From Inia geoffrensis (Eukaryota > Chordata > Mammalia > Artiodactyla > Iniidae): DNA of 64,000 bases. The translations under genes and the position numbers were made by a program. The stretch spans positions 155,501,494 to 155,565,493 of the forward strand of contig CM070899.1 in NCBI GenBank assembly GCA_036417435.1, written 5' to 3'. A model generated the notes under the pieces. The model did not search any database, was not told the origin of the DNA, and saw nothing but the letters and a program-made list of their open reading frames with translations. Below, in pieces: positions 11,081-23,400 of this stretch (positions are counted from its first letter, which is position 1; each line of letters begins with the position of its first letter).

Positions 11081-12429
11081 GCAGGTGCAGTCCGGCCATG
11101 GAAGGCCCCGTGCACCAGGCTGAGCTGTTTCCCCATTGGCCCCCAAACCTCTAGACCAACAGCTTCACTTTCTAACAGGTTTTTGGAAAGTTAAAAGGAG
11201 AGGTAAACTCAATGTCTTTGCCCCTACACGTCTTTTCAATAGGGTCCGAAACAGTAGGAACCTTAATTACTTGGCAAGTCTTCTTAGAATATGAATCTCT
11301 CCTCCAACTTAGATATAAAGTAAGTTTTTTGAACATACGGTTTGCAAAGACACCCCAAGAGTGTGACTATCCCATGTATTCGATGCAAAATAAACCCTTG
11401 GATGAGGAAGACGTCCTGAAGTACGATGACATTACAGTCAAGGTTTTCCCAGGACTTTAATAAAGAGAAAGACCAACAGTTTGAAAGGAGTTGCCACCAC
11501 CAATGTTAACTAGTCCAGCTGTGAGAAGACAGGGAAAAGCCGGCCGCATTCACTTATTAGTCATTCATTCATTCATTCATTCTATAGAGGTAGCAGGCAG
11601 TGACTCTGTCATAAGCTACAATAGGCCCCGAGGCTCTATAAATAAATAAGAGGTGACCCCCCCCCCCCAGGCAGAGGGGGAGAACGGACATCCAACCATA
11701 TAACTCACGGGGTCTGTCATAACAGAGATACTCTGGGCACCCAGAGGACGGTGAGGGGATTTCAGCTACCTCTTCAACATAGGCTAGGAACAGATTTCCT
11801 TACACTATTTGTGCATAAAATTCTATTTCGTGGAAGAGGCTGCACCCAGGATGCTGGCATCCCTCTGGACCAGGGCTTCCGTAGTCTGGGTAAACATGGG
11901 CACCCCAGTGAGTGGTCTCTCTTAGGCTTTGACTCACTGGGACACAGAGATGACCACCCAACCCAAGGAGGAAGTATCCAGCTCCTCTCTCCAGGCAGCG
12001 CTGCCAAGGGACTGCCCAGATGTAGAGCTTGCACGCCGGCTAGCAGCCCAGTGTGTCATCAGACTGATCCTCACTTGGCTAAATTCTTAGAGCAGGACAG
12101 CCGGCAGAGCTGGCCGTGTCCCTGCAGAGCTTTGGAGACATGGCCAGGCCTGGCCCACTGAGATGGCATCTCTGAAGTCCGCCCAGATGGTCAGGTCAAA
12201 TGTCTGGCTGAATTCCTGCCACGCTATAGCCTTATCACATTTCTGCCATCTCCTACACTGGTAACCGGATCGGCTAAGCTTTCACTGGCAGCACAAACCA
12301 AGGGATAAAGGAGAGCCTGTTCAAGAAAGCTGTGCTTGGATAACAGGTTAGTTGACTGAGGGGAAAACTAAGTTAGAATCTGTCTTTGCACCACGAACGG
12401 AAATAAATTCCACGCAGGTCAAGGAGCTT
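11081..12429. other. No gene assigned; small simple repeats
   Basis: A (CATT)n tract lies at 11561-11582 and a C-run near 11658-11670. A plus-strand open frame at 11212-11460 ends at a TAA that overlaps an AATAAA; its middle is bounded by plausible splice signals (see findings). I do not call it a gene. Confidence 0.3.
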
Positions 12430-12446
12430 AAAAATCAATCCACAGG

Positions 12447-12637
12447 GGCTTCCCTGGTGGCGCAGTGGTTGGGAGTCCGCCTGCCGATGCAGGGGACGCG
12501 GGTTCATGCCCTGGTTCGGGAAGATCCCACATGCCGCGGAGCGGCTGGGCCCGTGAGCCATGGCCGCTGAGCCTGCGCGTCCGGAGCCTGTGCTCCGCAA
12601 CGGGAGTGGCCACAGCAGTGAGAGGCCTGCCTACCGC

Positions 12638-12660
<23 letters not shown>
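12447..12660 (+). mobile_element. Short cetacean SINE with perfect target-site duplication
   Basis: Full short form with a pure A tail of more than 20 nt. The 17 bp duplication aaaaatcaatccacagg at 12430-12446 and 12661-12677 is identical on both sides, which indicates a recent insertion. Confidence 0.95.
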
Positions 12661-12668
<8 letters not shown>

Positions 12669-12929
12669 ATCCACAGGACCACCAGAAGACTCTAGAATTG
12701 TACACTGACGGAAGAAATCCAGAAGGAGATGATCAACAGATTGGACCGCACAAAAAGATTTCACGTATTTTACAAAATCACCCAAAAGGGAGACAGGGAG
12801 AAGGAACCGTCTCTGGACATCTCTCACTCCAAAGCTTCATCTCTCGCCCCATTTGGCTTTGTCCAAACACTCCCGCCATATTGAACTGCTGGTAGCTCCT
12901 TTCATGAAACACATTGTCTGATCTCCCTG

Positions 12930-13195
12930 TGTCCAAAGAGCCCTTCTCTGACTGACGGACAGATGCTCACTATGTCGTAGGGTTCAAATCAAGCATTAAG
13001 TCCTCCAGGAATAATGGAGTCCTCTCACTTTTCTGCCCCCTCTGTGCCTTGCACGAACATAGAATGTTTTACTGTTCTCCTTTATTCACATGACCACCCC
13101 ACCTTGAATTGTAAGGTAGGGGCACGAATTATTGTGTTTTGTACACTCCGTGTCTGGTGTAGAGTGGTTGATTAATAAGTGTTTGCTGAGTAAAC
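12930..13195 (+). mobile_element. L2 LINE 3' fragment
   Basis: L2-like 'agcccttctctgactgacggac' at the start, 'ccaccttgaattgtaaggtaggggcacg' in the middle and 'attaataagtgtttgctgagtaa' at the end. Confidence 0.6.
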
Positions 13196-13819
13196 TGGCT
13201 AAGCAAATGCAATATCTCCTGGTTTTATTGATTCACCTGGCACTGACTCAAAGCTTCAAGGCCCTGGTATCTGTTTCGATAAAAGTCAGACTGATAAAAG
13301 CACTGCTGACTTATCAGCCATGTAAGTGGGACACAGAGCACGCACCAAAAGCCCTGTGATAAGAGCATTGCGTCCAGAGTACTTTTAGCCTCTGCTCATT
13401 CATTTCCTGGCAGGCTCCTGTTGAGTACAACTTTGGGTTTCAAGTTCTCAATCAGAGCTATCCAAAACGAAAAATGGACCCACTGAGGATACACATTAGT
13501 GACACTGAATTTCGCCGCAGATCTTATCCATTTGCAAAGCACTCTGTGGTCTAAGTGTAATCAGCAAAGAGAAGCTAACCCAAATCTCTGTTGAAAATCC
13601 TTCCTAAGGTCTGTTTCAAGGTGTTTTAAAAGTGTGGTAGGGGGGGAAAAAGAAGCATCTCTTTATGGAAATTCTTTCTGGTACAAACTGTGTATAACTG
13701 CAATAATAAATTGCAAAATGGAACAGAAGCAATTTCATACCTTACCCTCAGAGATAATCATTAAACATTCCATAGCATTTAAAAGTCACTGATTTTTTGA
13801 AAGCAACGAATAACCCCTA
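13196..13819. other. No feature recognised
   Basis: AT-leaning unique sequence without convincing repeat or exon signals. Confidence 0.3.
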
Positions 13820-15360
13820 TTGAAAAGATGCAAGGTTTCTTGCTTGGTCATGCCCCTTGGTGTCGTGAATGTGTATCCCCAGCCCAAACCTTCTCCAGTC
13901 TTCTCAGCACCCACCCAGGTACTCAGCCCCCAAACCTGGGAGTTGCCCTAGACACCTCCCTCTCCCTCACCCTATGTCCAAACCACCATCCGGTTCTGCC
14001 CACCTTGCCTCCTAAACACCAGCTGGATCCACCCGCAGCTCTCCTTCCACCTCCATCTCACCATTTCTGCGCCCCTTGCCCAGCACCAGAGCCTCCTCTG
14101 TGTTCTTCCTGCTTTTGCCAACCGCTGCCCACCCTCCAACACACACTGCCACCCCCTACCCACAGGAAGTCATCTGAGAGCAGCCAGAGGGCCCTTTTGA
14201 AAAACAAGTATCAGACAATGTAACTCCCTTGCTTAAAACCATTGAATGACTCCATCGCATTTAAACGAAGTTCGCAGTCTTGAACATGGTTTGAAGGATG
14301 CTGCAACGATCTTCCCTCTGCCCCACCCCCCTCCCCTACCTTCCACTCCAGTCTTGCCTTGCCCCTCTCCTTCCCTGCCCCAGGCAGACTGGGCCTCTCT
14401 CAGGTCTCATCCCAGGGCCTCCATGCATGCACTCCTGCTGCCTGAAGCATTCCTGCCCCACTCTCGGTCTATCTAAACCTCCACAGCACCCTCCTAGGCT
14501 CTGCCTAAATGTTGCTCTTTCAAAGAGACTCTCCTCCCCCCCAACTCCTTCCATTCCCCCCTCTGCCACCCAGCTCCCCAGATGCCCTGACTGTTTTCTC
14601 TCCTGGTACCTTTTTTTTGGTGGTACGCGGGCCTCTCACTGTTGTGGCCTCTCCCGTTGCGGAGCACAGGCTCTGGACGCGCAGGCTCAGCGGCCATGGC
14701 TCACGGGCCCAGCAGCTCCGTGGCACGTGGGATCCTCCCGGATCGGGGCACGAACCCGTGTCCCCTGCATCGGCAGGCGGACTCTCAACCACTGCGCCAC
14801 CAGGGTAGCCCCTCCTGGTACCTTTTAACTTCGCTTCGTATCACCAACCACGGTTTGAAATCACATATGCATGCGCATTTCCTTACATGTCTCTCCAAAC
14901 CTCTCTCTCTAAACCTTCAATACAGTGGCCACCTGAGGCTAACGAGCACTTCAAACACACCTGGTCCCAATGGCGATGTGCTATAAGTGTAAAATCACAC
15001 CGGTTTCAAAGACTTGGTACGAACAGAAGACTGTAAACTACCTTGATACTTTCTATATTGATTAGCCATGGAAGTGACAACAGTTTGGATGTGTTGGGAT
15101 AAAGTATGGTATTAAAATTAACTTCACCTGTTTCTTTGGACTTTGTGTTGATGGGGCTGCTAGAAAAATTAGAATTCCACATGTGGCCCACCTTACACAT
15201 TTGTTTTTGGGACAGCACTGCTCCAGACTGCAATCTCCATGAAGGCAGAACTCGGTCCATGTTGTTCACTGCCGCATCCCCCAGGGCCTAGTACAGCATC
15301 TGGAATAGTATGAGCTGATTCCAGTGAGTTGCTAAGTGCGTGAATAAACTAGTGAATGAA
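13820..15360 (+). mobile_element. L2 LINE, 3' ORF2 region and 3' end, interrupted
   Basis: Landmarks in order: 'cccaaacctgggagttgccctagacacctccctctc', 'agcagccagagggcccttttgaaaaacaagtatcagacaatgtaactccc', 'cttaaaaccattgaatgactccatc' and, near the end, 'ctccatgaaggcagaactcggtcc', 'ccagggcctagtacagcatctgg'. This is an ancient element with frames long destroyed. The SINE at 14615-14812 interrupts it, and a different old repeat may occupy 14915-15220. Confidence 0.7.
14615..14812 (-). mobile_element. Short cetacean SINE, inverted
   Basis: Reverse-complement short form from the T-rich end GGTACGCGGGCC to CCACCAGGGTAGCCCC. Perfect 14 bp target-site duplication tcctggtacctttt at 14601-14614 and 14813-14826. 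It lies inside the L2 copy. Confidence 0.93.
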
Positions 15361-16029
15361 ACCAGGTAAGCAAAGAAGAAACTTGTGGTTGAAAAGACAG
15401 TCCTATGGATATAGTTATGCCAAGTCTGTAACCTTGCTCTTACTTTGTGTCAGGTAACAAGGGGGAGAAATTTCTGATTAGGAACTGTTTGGAACAACAA
15501 GGTAGGACCCCCTCTTAAAAGCGAAGTAGAGCTAATAGACCATCAGTGGTTAAACCAGAGAAAAGTCACCAATAGCAGGAAAGCAGAGATAAACTTCTGA
15601 AGGGTCTTTGACCCCTGGTTAGACCATTGTTCAAATCCCCCAAGCCAGGAACCCACTTGGCAACATTTTGTCCCCAAAATAAAATGATAAAGATTATAAA
15701 GATAACTTGACAAAAGCCTTCTGCTCAAATTCAAAGGTAACACCTGTGTTCATAAAACTGTAATTAGTACCAATTAAGGAGTTGGGGGCAGAGGGGCCCA
15801 ATTACACTCAGTCTTTGTTTTTTTTATTCTCATCCACTAATCAATATTGAGCCCAGAATTTCCCCAACACGCGCTCCCCGGCATGTGAGTCTCACCAGGT
15901 CCTCTACGGAGAATGCTCTCGGGAAGTGCTGGGTAGGCCACTCCCCTCCTGGAGATCCACACTGCACAGTGGTTTTATAAAGGTTTTGAGAAGACCTTTG
16001 AGAATAAAAACTGGTCGACATTTTTGTTT
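15361..16029. other. No feature recognised
   Basis: Unique-looking DNA without assigned repeats or exons. Confidence 0.3.
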
Positions 16030-16438
16030 TTTGTTTTTAACTGGCGTATAGTTACTTTACAATGTTGTGTTAGTTTCTGCTGTACAGCAAAGTGAATCAG
16101 TTATATGTATACATATATCCCCTCTTTTTTGGATTTCCCTCCCATTTAGGTCACCGCAGGGCACTGAGTAGAGTTCCCTGTGCTGTACAGCAGGTTCTCA
16201 TTAGTTATCTATTTTATACATAGTAGTGTATATATGTCAGTCCCAATCTCCCAGTTCATTCCATCCCCCTTCCCCCCCCGTATCCATACGTTTGTTCTCT
16301 ATCTCTGTATCTCTATTTCTGTTTTGCAAATAAGTTCATGTGTACTGTTTTTCTAGATTCCACATATAAGCAATATTATATATTTGTTTTTCTCTTTCTG
16401 ATTTACTTCACTCTGTATGACAATCTCTAGGTCCATCC
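16030..16438 (-). mobile_element. L1 3' end, inverted
   Basis: Starts with the T-rich complement of the poly(A) tail, then the reverse complement of the L1 3' UTR ('ttacaatgttgtgttagtttctgctgtacagcaaagtgaatcagtt', 'agttccctgtgctgtacagcaggttctcattagttatct') and ends at 'tctctaggtccatccacg'. It abuts the plus-strand L1 that starts at about 16439. Confidence 0.88.
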
Positions 16439-17572
16439 ACGTCACACCAGTCAGAATGGCCATCATCAAAAAATCTACAAACAATAAATGCTGGAGAGGA
16501 TGTGGAGAAAAGGGAACCCCCCTGCACTGTTGGTGGGAATGTAAACTGGTATAGCCACTATGGAGAACAGTATGGAGGTTCCTTAAAAAACTAAAAATAG
16601 GGACTTCCCTGGTGGCACAGTGGTTAAGAATCCACCTGCCAATTCAGGGGACATGGGTTCGAGCCCTGGTCCAGGAAGATCCCACATGCCACGGAGCAAC
16701 TAAGCCCGTGCGCCAAAACTACTGAGCCCGTGTGCCACAACTACTGAAGCCTGCGCACCTAGAGCCCGTGCTCCGCAACAAGAGAAGCCACTGCAGCGAG
16801 AAGCCCATACACCACAACGAAGAGTGGCCCCCGTTCACCACAACTAGAGAAAGCCTGAGCGCAGCAACAAAGACCCAATGCGGCCAAAAATTAATTTTTA
16901 AAAATAACTAAAAATAGAGCTACCATATGACCCAGCAATCCCACTCCTGGGCATATATCCAGAGAAAACCATAATTCAAAAAGATACATGCACCCAATGT
17001 TCACTGCAGCACTATTTACAATAGCCAGGACATGGAAGCAACCTAAATGTCCATCAGCAGAGGAATGGATAAAGAAGATGTGGTACATATATACAATGGA
17101 ATATTACTCAGCCATAAAAAGAATGAAATAACGCCATTTGCAGCAACACAGAAATGGACCTAGAGATTATCATACTAAGTGAAGTAAGTCAGAAAGAAAA
17201 AGACAAATACCATATGTCACTTATATGTGGAATCTAAAATACAACACAAGTGAACATATCTACAAAACAGAAACAGACTCAAAGACATAGAGAACAGACT
17301 AGTGGTTGCCAAGAGGGAGGAGGGGAGGGGAGGGAAGTACTGGGAGTTTGGGATTAGCAGATCCAAACTATTATATATAGGATGGATAAACAACAAGGTC
17401 CTACTGTATAGCACAGGGAACTATATTCAACATCCTGTGATAAACCATAATGAAAAAAATATGAAAAAGAATGTATGTATATGTGTAACCACACTTTGCT
17501 GTACAGAAGAAATTAACACAACATTGTAAACAACTATAGTTCAGTAAAATTTTTTTAAATTAAAAAAAAATT
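16439..17572 (+). mobile_element. L1, 3' end of ORF2 plus 3' UTR
   Basis: Begins at 'agtcagaatggccatcatcaaaaaatc', passes 'accatatgacccagcaatcccactcctgggcatatatcc' and 'aatggaatattactcagccataaaaag', and ends in 'taacacaacattgtaaacaactatag' plus an A-rich tail. A SINE interrupts it at 16601-16905. Its last ~400 bp are complementary to the inverted copy at 16030-16438. Confidence 0.92.
16601..16905 (+). mobile_element. CHR-2-like SINE, long form, nested in L1
   Basis: Long form with 'gaagagtggcccccgttc' and 'aagacccaatgcggcc' 3' body. Perfect 12 bp duplication aactaaaaatag at 16589-16600 and 16906-16917 shows it landed in the L1 at 16439-17572. Confidence 0.93.
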
Positions 17573-17589
17573 AAAATATCATTCATTCA

Positions 17590-17848
17590 CTTATGGTTAC
17601 CAAAGGGGAAAGAGGCGGGAGGGATAAATTAGGATTTTGGGATTAGCAGATATATACTACTATATATAAAATAAACAACAAGGACCTACTATATACCACA
17701 GGGAACTATATTCAATATCTTATAATAACCTATAATGGAAAAGAATCTGAAAAAGAATATAAATATAACTGACACTTTGCTGTACACCTGAAACTAACAC
17801 AACATTGTAAATCAACTATACATCAACAAAAAAATTTTAAATTTATTT
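17590..17848 (+). mobile_element. Second L1 3' end, 5'-truncated
   Basis: An independent L1 copy: 'gattagcagatatatactactatata', 'ggacctactatataccacagggaac', 'cactttgctgtacacctgaaactaacacaacattgtaaatcaac'. The 17 bp duplication aaaatRtcattcattca at 17573-17589 and 17849-17865 has one mismatch. Confidence 0.93.
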
Positions 17849-17865
17849 AAAATGTCATTCATTCA

Positions 17866-18214
17866 GACATGTGTGTTACGCACCAGCTCAGTTCTGGTGA
17901 GGCAGTGGCGGGCCAGGAGGACCCAGTCCCCTTCCCCCGCGGATGCTGAACTTGGCACACAATCTTTTCCTCGGCACTCGACCTCTGGAGCGCATGCCTG
18001 GGCCATTCAGATGGTGGCTGCAGGACTGGATACTTCCCCGAGTTTACTGAAGTCCGAATGTTTGAAAATGCCCCCAGAAGTTACAGCACTGCCCTCTCCA
18101 CTTAAAATATCTACTAATTCAATCAAGTCTGTTGATAAATGGAAGAGAAATGCCATTCCGTATACCTCGTATGTAATCAGGTCACAACTCTAGGAAGTTT
18201 GCCATGTATTATTT
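17866..18214. other. No feature recognised
   Basis: Unique sequence with an incidental plus-strand open frame (17852-18193), part of which starts inside the L1 duplication. Confidence 0.3.
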
Positions 18215-18395
18215 CACTATTATTTGCCATGGATTATTCTCAGAATAATACACAATCATCCCTTTTTAAGGGGTGAATAAACAACGAAGGCACCAAGAGG
18301 TGAAGTAACTTGTCCAAGGTCACAGAGCTCATCAGTGGCGGAGGCAGATTTGCAGTTAGGTCTGCGAGGCTCCAAAGCTCATGCCCCTTTTCAGC
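18215..18395 (-). mobile_element. MIR, inverted
   Basis: 'gcaccaagaggtgaagtaacttgtccaaggtcacagagctcatcagtggcggaggcag' is an unmistakable reverse-complement MIR core, with 'gctccaaagctcatgcccc' following. Confidence 0.85.
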
Positions 18396-19728
18396 TCGTG
18401 ACACCATCTCTAACATCCTCTAATCAAAGAAAATATAAGCTAAAGAGCTTGAAAACATGATGAGGAAGGAATATAAAAGACAGTTAATTCTGTAGTCTGC
18501 AAAATCTAAAGGAGTCTTTCCTGAAATACTTCCTTCATATTTCTCTCCGCTCATCTGATTAGAACCATCTTGGAGATATTGATGATCTGAATCTAAACTA
18601 ATATGTTTCTGTCAGAGGGCAGAGCCTCAGACCTCATGACCCCTCTCTCCTCTGGTCATTCGACGGGCCCTCTTAGATTTGCTGTAGGACGAAATACAGT
18701 CCTGGGTACAGGAGCAACGCTAAGAGAATATCTGTGGATGGGTTTAGTTCACTGAAATCACCTGAATGTCTAATTGCAGCTGCAGGGCAGGAAAGAGATG
18801 AAGGTTGGAAGGTCACCCTGGCACCTCTGCAGGCCAGACAGCGTTCAGAGTATCTGTTTCATCCAGTTTAAGCTGGACTATTTGAACTGGACTAACATCT
18901 TTCACAGTGACTGCTCTCTCCTTCCTCAGGGTGGGCCTCCCATGAAAATTCTGTCCCTTTCGCCCACATTCCTTCCACCACTTCTGCTGCAGGTCAGTCA
19001 AACAAAGCAGTTAGGAATTTGCCCAAGAATTTGAGAAGAATTATGAAGGTGCTTACAAAAAAATCGGCACAAAGGCCACGGGATGAAGACTAGAACACTC
19101 TGACCCCACAGTGAGACTGGATACAGAAAGCAGGCATGCATCAGCCTGGAGGGATAATCCCCAAGACTCATGAGTCACAGAACATTTTTCTCAAAGGCTT
19201 GGAGCTCTACCTGCAGAAGGAACAGACCTCACATTGGCAGGGTCTCGGGCCACGCGATCCCTGAAATATTTCCAATTTAATGTTCTCCCTCTTGCCCTCT
19301 TGTCTGGGCACCAATAATTCACTGTAGGCAGTGCAGTTTTCCTTATTGCCTTTGCTGGGCCCTAGGAGCTACATTCTCAAGTGAGAACTGGTATTCTGGA
19401 ATAGGCTTCCTGCCAAGAGCACCCTTAGGACTGAGGAACACAAGCCCAACCCAAGCCACCTGCCACCAGGAACAATGGTCTAATGTCCAACTACTGACGA
19501 CACCCCTCCCCTCGTCAAAGCCACTTACATGAAAGGCCAAACGTCCTGACTCAGCTTTGAAGGACCATCACCACCTGCCCCCACTTTTACAGGCTCGTTT
19601 ACAGGGAACTCCTAGCCCTCTCCCCAAATATCTGCTTTCTAGATTCTCTAAATTTGGCTCAGGCTATTCCTGCCTTCCTAACCCTCCCTTCTCTGGCCAG
19701 CAAACTGGACACTCCTTCAAGGCCCCAT
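18396..19728. other. No gene recognised
   Basis: About 1.3 kb of unique sequence. I found no convincing exon, and the open frames of up to 86 codons carry no recognisable domain. Confidence 0.3.
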
Positions 19729-19860
19729 CAGAACTTCCCTGGCTGTCCAGTGGTTAAGACTGCACTTCCACTGCAGGGGGAATGGGTTCGATCCCTGGTC
19801 GGGGAGCTAGGATCCTGCATGCTGCACGGTGCGGCCAAAAATAAAAGAAAAAAAAAATTT
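19729..19860 (+). mobile_element. CHR-1-like SINE
   Basis: 'gaacttccctggctgtccagtggttaagactgc', 'gggttcgatccctggtcggggagctaggatcctgcatgctg' and a 'ccaaaaataaaagaaa' tail. The duplication is not clear. Confidence 0.85.
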
Positions 19861-19909
19861 TAATTAGAAGAAAAAAGGCCCAGTCAAAAAGCAGTTCCCC
19901 ATGATGCCT

Positions 19910-20110
19910 TGTCTCTTTCCCCAGCAGTTATTTCTCATCAATCTGTAGTGCTTCCACACTGTCCATACCTGCCTTACAGCACAGACTGTAGGTACCTGAA
20001 CGCCTGTCTGTCCGTCTCCTCAACTGGGAGCTTCTCCATGGCAGGGAGATGCCACGGAGTCATTTCTGAATCCCAGGTGTCCAGAAAGAACTGGCGAATC
20101 AACAAGTGTG
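19910..20110 (+). mobile_element. Possible L2 LINE 3' fragment
   Basis: 'actgtccatacctgcctt...agactgtaggtacctgaacgcctgtctg' resembles the L2 3' end, but similarity by eye is weak. Confidence 0.35.
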
Positions 20111-20204
20111 TTTGGGTTGCCATTATTCTCAAACTGCTTTATTATGAATTACGATATTCCCCTCAACGTGCTTTCTCCAAGTTTAAGAATCAGGGAACAT
20201 CGGT

Positions 20205-20415
20205 CATTATTCAGAGCATGGGTTTCTGGACTCACACAGACCTGTGTCAACTCCATGACATCCAGGCAAGTGACCTCAGGTGGGTCTCACAGAGTCTCCT
20301 CCACCTGAGGCCTTGACTTACCTCAAAGTTGTCAGGAGGATTAACTGAGGTGATGTATGTAAAGTTCCCTGCGTGGTGCCTGAACTTAGTAAGCGCTCAA
20401 GAAACACTGGATATG
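20205..20415 (+). mobile_element. MIR
   Basis: 'agagcatgggtttctggactcacacagacctg', 'ttgacttacctcaaagttgtcaggaggattaactgaggtgatgtatgtaaag', 'gcgtggtgcctgaacttagtaagcgctcaagaaa'. Nearly full length. Confidence 0.85.
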
Positions 20416-23400
20416 AATAAACATGATGGGAATAACCACAGGGCCACCAGAGTACAGACCTCCGAGAAGGTGATTGGCAGGCTCAGGGTTCATTCAATTC
20501 CCAGAGCAGAATACACAAGACTCAGCAGCATCAACTCTATTCCACCGAGAAAAGCATATGCTTGGGGTGGGGGTGGGGGGCGGGTGGAGGGGCACAGGGG
20601 ATGCGGGTTGGGACTCAGAGGCAGGACCCACGCATTTGTACATTTAATTCACATTTGAGTACCTACTATATGCTAGTCCTTGGGAATAGAACAGAACATA
20701 AAAGAGTCTCTGCCTCTGAGCCCTGAATGAAGAGATGACTGTCTTATCCTGGGAGCGGCTGAGATGGGAGCCAGCCCCGTGCTCCACACTGAGGGGAAAC
20801 CCTCACCTTGCCCCACGTTTCCCAGAAAGTCCACCAAAGGGCCCTGTGTGAAGCGGACATTCCCCATTCGAAGTGCGGCTCTACCCCTCTCTGTTCCCCT
20901 TGACCTTGGAGAGGTGATGTCCTCAAGCAACCTCGGCAGAGCAGAAGCTCAAGTTCATGCCTATTAAGCAAGATTCAATAGAAGAATCATCTTTTTTCCA
21001 TGTTAAAAATAGCTTCTTGTTTAAAGTAACTGCATGTGGGGAATGTTTAAAGCAAAAATGAACTTCACTACCTGGTCATTCTCAGAAAATCCTGGGATAT
21101 GTTTATACGTTACCATTTGTAGCAACACTGCCCAACGATTTTAAAACTGAAAACAGATTTCAGCTCGGCCACCTGGAAAGCTCAAGTGTACGCAGAGCCC
21201 ACAGTTAGGTGGCCAAAGGAAACTCCCAACTTCTTCAAAGCTGTGAACCAAATTGACACCACCGAGATTGCTGTGCCTATTTGTTTTTACAAAATCACTT
21301 AAATGAGAAGAAATCCTTGCATGTGAAAGTTCCGGAGCCCAAATCCCACAGCTACTTTCTCTTTTGTTGCCAGGAACTGAATTAAGAAATCTGGTAAACT
21401 CAGTGTCTTTTTAAGAAGTCGCAGACATGGTGACACATCCGCCCAGCATAACTGGCAAAACATTCTACAAGGGAACACCACAATTGCTTCCCTCTCCAAA
21501 AAGGAAGTTAAGGAACAGAGAAGGGAAAATATCGGCTTCAGATCACATGGACGTCTAAAGAGGACCCGCATACGTCTCTTCTCCACTTTCCCTAAGACTG
21601 CTACACCCCCAGTTCAGATCAGCAGGTAGGTTAAGAGCTGGAGGTGCCCTTAGCATCCCCAAAGCTTGTTTGTCTGTCTCTGGCACCGATATCTGCATCA
21701 GAAAGTATCAGAACAGAACCAGCACTGACGGTAAGGACTGTGACCTCTCAACAGGAATGAGCCCTAGAGGGGGTCGGTCGGGAGAAGGGTGAGAACTCAG
21801 TCATCACTCTAGCTAACATTGTAATGCAATATTTAACAAACTGAAATTAATGCAAAAAATCTATTGCGAATCAAATATCGAAATGTTAAATAAAGACAGA
21901 ACCAGTATTACTGATTTTTCTTTTTACCTCTACACCTACCTTTGCTTGTGTCTCATAAAAGGCTATAGAATCGACCAGCCACAAGCCCGGGGCTCAGCTG
22001 TGAGCACCCACTGGGTAGAGCCTGGGGACCGCTGTGGGAAGGAGAGAGAAAGGACCCAAGCACGCTCATGGCTTAGCAATGTTGGGCAAATAACAACCTT
22101 TTGCTGAGTAACATGGAAATAGATCTGAAACATATGGATTAAATTCCTCCCAAAATAAACACAATTTTTAAAGGAAAGGAAAAGTACTTAGCCACTATGT
22201 TTGAGGTTTTCCTGAACCCAAACCTTTGGAAAATTAGCATATGAGTGAATTACTCAGGGGCTGTAACACAGTCAGCTTTGAAACAGGCTCGTCATAAACC
22301 ACCAGTTTGTTTTTAAAACGAAAAAATTTAACAGTTTGCCTAAATCTGCTCCCCGGCTCAATCCTTTTGAGGTTCATTGTCGTTGTTCTTTACGGGAAGG
22401 AGAACAGTTTGGCATGCCCGCTGTCCCCTGGGTGGCTCTGGAGACCCAGCGATCTGGGGCACTCGAGGAGACCAAGCTGGGAATAACGGCCCGAACACCA
22501 CTCAGCACGGACAAGAGCCCTGGAAAGAAGGCACCCGGGTGAGTGATGCATTGGACTAAGAGCTAGACAGACACCCAAGATGTCATCCTGTACCAGCTCT
22601 GTACCCTTGGGCATCAGTGTACTCACTGCCCACATGCAGGCACCACTGCCCCCTCAGGGGAGTGGAGGGAAGGAGGGTATGCAGTGTGGTGAGAGCCGGG
22701 CAGCAGCCTCTGCATCCAAGTGGACAGCTCAGGCTCATCACTGGCCACCCATCAGACAGTCCTGTGGGACCTAGGGAACCAGTGCCTTTGGTCACCCGTC
22801 CCAGCCTAAGTCCCACCCTAGGAAGCAAGGGGAAGCTGAATCCCCACGGTTTGGGAGTCAAGGCCATAGTTCCGGGTGTTCCAGTTTCCAAGGCAATGGG
22901 GGCTGATACCAAGACCTCTGGACACAAGGCCACCTGGATACGGAGGCTGCTGATCACCAGCTCTCCGGCCTTCGCTGACACTGCCCAGTTCCATGCGTTG
23001 TTGGTCTGGCAGCAGAACAAGCCCCAGACAACTACAGATGCCCGTCCTGGAGGGAACCCTCATCTGCCCCTTCCCTCCATCAGGGTTCCTCACATACCCA
23101 GTGGAGCTCTCCAGACTGAACATACCTTACTTTCATCACCTTAAATCAGTCATACGATGATGTTTTTGGAGCTGGCTCTGTGAACCGAGGGAGCTCTTCA
23201 GATCCCTTTCTGAAGGCTGGCAGCACCCATCAGTGAGGGGTGGGGCTCTCCTTGGGCGTTGTCCCACTTAGAGCATCAATTTTCTCCTTTAAGAGAGCTT
23301 TGTAAGATGCCCACAGGAGCTCCAGCTCGAACTGAAACCTTCCGCCTCACCCTGGGCCAGTGGAACTTTTCCATTCTTGTATTTCTGGCTTACAGTTCCT

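Noticed and set aside
16030..17572. Single twin-primed, 5'-inverted L1
   Set aside because: Both arms contain the L1 3' terminus, so they overlap in element coordinates. A single inverted insertion would carry non-overlapping segments.
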